Part shown: positions 22,236 to 23,013 of the stretch, in pieces | Layout of the letters: each line of letters opens with the position of its first letter | How positions within the stretch are numbered: position 1 is the first letter of the stretch | Assembly (NCBI GenBank): GCA_023391185.1 | Contig: JAEWBI010000024.1 | Location: forward strand, 1 to 23,013 | DNA: 23,013 bases | Origin: Bacillota bacterium | GTDB lineage: Bacteria > Bacillota_I > Bacilli_A > RF39 > UBA660 | Direction: 5' to 3' | Notes under the pieces: generated by a model | Told to the model about the DNA's origin: nothing | The model's input: only the letters and a program-made list of their open reading frames with translations | Database searches by the model: none | Made by a program: the position numbers and the translations under genes

Positions 22236-22260
22236 ATAATTAATATTTTTTGATAAATAT
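22225..22260. repeat. 12-bp perfect inverted repeat in the divergent intergenic region
   Basis: ATATTTATCAAA (22225-22236) and TTTGATAAATAT (22249-22260) are exact reverse complements, 12 bases apart. The left arm contains the tatD -35. The right arm carries a matching TTGATA on the plus strand. It is a possible operator for divergent control; it is not followed by a T-run, so it is not an obvious terminator. Confidence 0.5.
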
Positions 22261-22282
22261 GTATCATTTTTAATATTGCATG

Positions 22283-22311
22283 TTGCTATAAATAATATAC
22301 AATCATATAAT
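22283..22311 (+). promoter_or_regulatory. Sigma-A-type promoter of the plus-strand unit
   Basis: TTGCTA, 17 bases, then a perfect TATAAT. It drives rightward transcription toward the terminator at 22660, a transcript of about 365 bases. Confidence 0.65.
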
Positions 22312-22347
22312 TTTTATATAATATAATGGAAATAAGAGAGGTCCAAA

Positions 22348-22671
22348 ATGAAATCAGACTAGATATATATAGGAAATATTATGTGCTGCACAGACTATCA
22401 AGAACATACCATATTCAGTAGTACTACTTTAGTAGATAACAAGGAAGTTTGTAGTGATTCATTTGGATATATTGAAGAAAATTAAAGATATACGTGAAAT
22501 AGTTTTTATTTAGGTGGAATCATTTTGTCAAGTTGTGCTCACTGTATGGGTTGCTTCTTTGTGGATTATAAATCATTAGTTCCCTACTATGATAATGAAA
22601 AGAAAACATCAAACATTACAGCACATCAATTAAAAAAAAGAATATTTAAAAATATAAATATGCTTTTATAA
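22348..22671 (+). pseudogene. Broken Cys-rich reading frame (about 107 codons, three in-frame stops)
   Basis: An ATG at 22348 with a good ribosome site (AGAGAGGT, five bases before) opens a frame that is stopped after four codons by TAG (22360) and again by TAA (22483) and TGA (22495). The same frame otherwise reads on to a TAA at 22669-22671 in the loop of a terminator, the arrangement seen for intact genes here. Open parts include MCCTDYQEHTIFSSTTLVD from 22381 and SSCAHCMGCFFVDYK from 22528. Seven Cys codons lie in about 100. All three stop types occur, so recoding is unlikely. I read it as a decayed small gene, but a non-coding RNA or a set of tiny ORFs is possible. Family not recognised. 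Confidence 0.4.
22525..22671 (+). CDS. Possible 48-residue CxxCxxC mini-protein (TTG start)
   Basis: The last open part of the broken frame could be made by itself. TTG at 22525 is preceded by AGGTGG at 22512-22517, seven bases away. The product would start MSSCAHCMGCFFVDY, with a CxxCxxC suited to metal or iron-sulphur binding, and end in a basic QLKKRIFKNINMLL tail. Its stop lies in the terminator loop. It may equally be a remnant of the longer decayed gene, with the ribosome site arising by chance. Confidence 0.3.
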   Translation: MSSCAHCMGCFFVDYKSLVPYYDNEKKTSNITAHQLKKRIFKNINMLL

Positions 22672-22685
22672 GAAGCATTTTTTTT
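22660..22685 (+). terminator. Terminator of the plus-strand unit
   Basis: A 6-bp stem ATGCTT/AAGCAT with a 7-base loop followed by eight T on the plus strand. The loop contains the TAA of the frame above. Confidence 0.75.
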
Positions 22686-22733
22686 ATTTGTACAATAATA
22701 TACTTAAAATAAAGTTTTGCATTTCGTTATATA

Positions 22734-22761
22734 TTGTTTATTCCAAACTAATTAATATACA
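22734..22761 (+). promoter_or_regulatory. Possible promoter of the collagen-like gene
   Basis: TTGTTT, 16 bases, TATACA, about 27 bases before the ATG. A perfect TATAAT at 22767-22772 is an alternative, but it lies so close to the ribosome site that the transcript would begin inside it. Confidence 0.4.
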
Positions 22762-22788
22762 TATTTTATAATAGTAAGGAGGAAGAAA

Positions 22789-23013
22789 ATGGATATATAT
22801 GAAAGCGCTTTAAGAAAAATTGAACAAGATAAACATCACCGTCCAATTAGTTGTTGTTGCTGTGTAGGACCTACGGGACCTACTGGACCTACGGGACCTT
22901 TTGGTGGACCTACTGGGCCAACTGGACCTACGGGACCAACCGGACCTACTGGGCCAACTGGACCTACTGGTGCTGCTAGCACAATTGCTGGACCTACTGG
23001 ACCTACTGGACCT
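22789..23013 (+). CDS. Collagen-like Gly-Pro-Thr repeat protein (5' part)
   Basis: 75 codons lie in the window and the frame is open at the right edge. A short charged head (MDIYESALRKIEQDKHHRP) with no signal peptide leads to four consecutive Cys (22-25), then collagen triplets from residue 27: three GPT, GPF plus one extra Gly that breaks the register, seven GPT, a GAASTIA interruption, then GPT again. GPT-rich collagen-like proteins in Bacillota are often spore-surface or cell-surface filaments (BclA type), where Thr can carry sugars. That role is inferred. AAGGAGG seven bases before the ATG is the strongest ribosome site in the window. The codons raise local GC sharply. Confidence 0.85.
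   Translation, partial: MDIYESALRKIEQDKHHRPISCCCCVGPTGPTGPTGPFGGPTGPTGPTGPTGPTGPTGPTGAASTIAGPTGPTGP
22868..23013 (+). repeat. 9-base tandem repeats encoding Gly-Pro-Thr
   Basis: Imperfect copies of GGACCTACT with third-base changes (ACG, ACT, ACC, GGG, CCA), interrupted near 22904-22907 and 22970-22990. The array runs off the window. Such DNA can gain or lose units by slippage. Confidence 0.85.

Noticed and set aside
22326..22421. A 31-codon plus-strand frame MEIREVQNEIRLDIYRK...
   Set aside because: It begins within about ten bases of the predicted transcript start with no ribosome site, and overlaps the better-signalled ATG at 22348 in another frame.
22348..22671. Stop-codon recoding of the broken frame (for example TGA as an amino acid)
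   Set aside because: TAG, TAA and TGA all occur inside it, and TGA is used as a real stop by neighbouring genes, so a single reassignment cannot rescue the frame.
22868..23013. The short-unit repeats as a CRISPR or satellite array
   Set aside because: The period is nine bases and every unit keeps the reading frame as Gly-Pro-Thr, so it is a coding collagen repeat and not a spacer array.

Overview
This 23 kb window is AT-rich (roughly 28-30% GC by eye). Its genes carry strong AGGAGG-type ribosome binding sites, its GTPases and ABC proteins look Bacillota-like, and it has simple hairpin/U-tract terminators. At least two genes (the DUF1848 gene and the ABC ATPase) end in TGA, so the standard bacterial code applies and not the Mycoplasma code. 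The best guess is an uncultured low-GC Bacillota/Bacilli-type bacterium, perhaps of gut origin. That is an inference; there is no 16S rRNA here to settle it. Almost everything from 1 to 22.2 kb lies on the minus strand. The layout turns divergent at about 22.2 kb, and the last 0.8 kb is read from the plus strand.

Reading the minus strand from right to left, the order is: a TatD nuclease with a small unknown protein; an ABC-F ATPase; tRNA-Gln(CTG) and tRNA-Thr(CGT); a HIT-like protein; a two-gene ABC-2 exporter; an unknown 216-residue protein; a zincin-type metalloprotease; a DUF1848 protein; and an SDR dehydrogenase. Next comes a lipid block: AMP-ligase, PlsC, AMP-ligase, PlsC. It is followed by a response regulator/histidine kinase/lipid-kinase operon, an orphan prepilin, and the ribosome-assembly GTPase genes engB and der with an unknown gene between them. 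The left end holds a transglutaminase-like gene, an SseB-like gene, a FabG-like SDR and the start of an unknown gene cut by the window edge.

The 5.4-13.0 kb stretch has a membrane-lipid theme: two fatty-acyl adenylating ligases alternate with two acylglycerophosphate acyltransferases, beside a diacylglycerol-kinase-family gene that shares an operon with a two-component system. The alternating pairs look like a duplicated, unfused version of the acyltransferase/acyl-ACP-synthetase combination seen in E. coli Aas.

On the plus strand, 22283-22687 has a good sigma-A-type promoter and a terminator. Between them is a Cys-rich reading frame broken by three in-frame stops, so it is a decayed gene or an uncharacterised RNA. 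The window ends inside a collagen-like (Gly-Pro-Thr) gene. Several track starts are moved here to internal ATGs because the Shine-Dalgarno sequence lies inside or over the longer reading frame.

The most useful leads are the duplicated ligase/acyltransferase pairs, an ABC-F protein whose degenerate motifs all fall in one composite ATP site, the permuted radical-SAM-like cysteine motif in DUF1848, a phage/toxin-type metalloprotease with no phage genes around it, a 16-bp palindrome over a promoter upstream of der, and the broken Cys-rich transcription unit.
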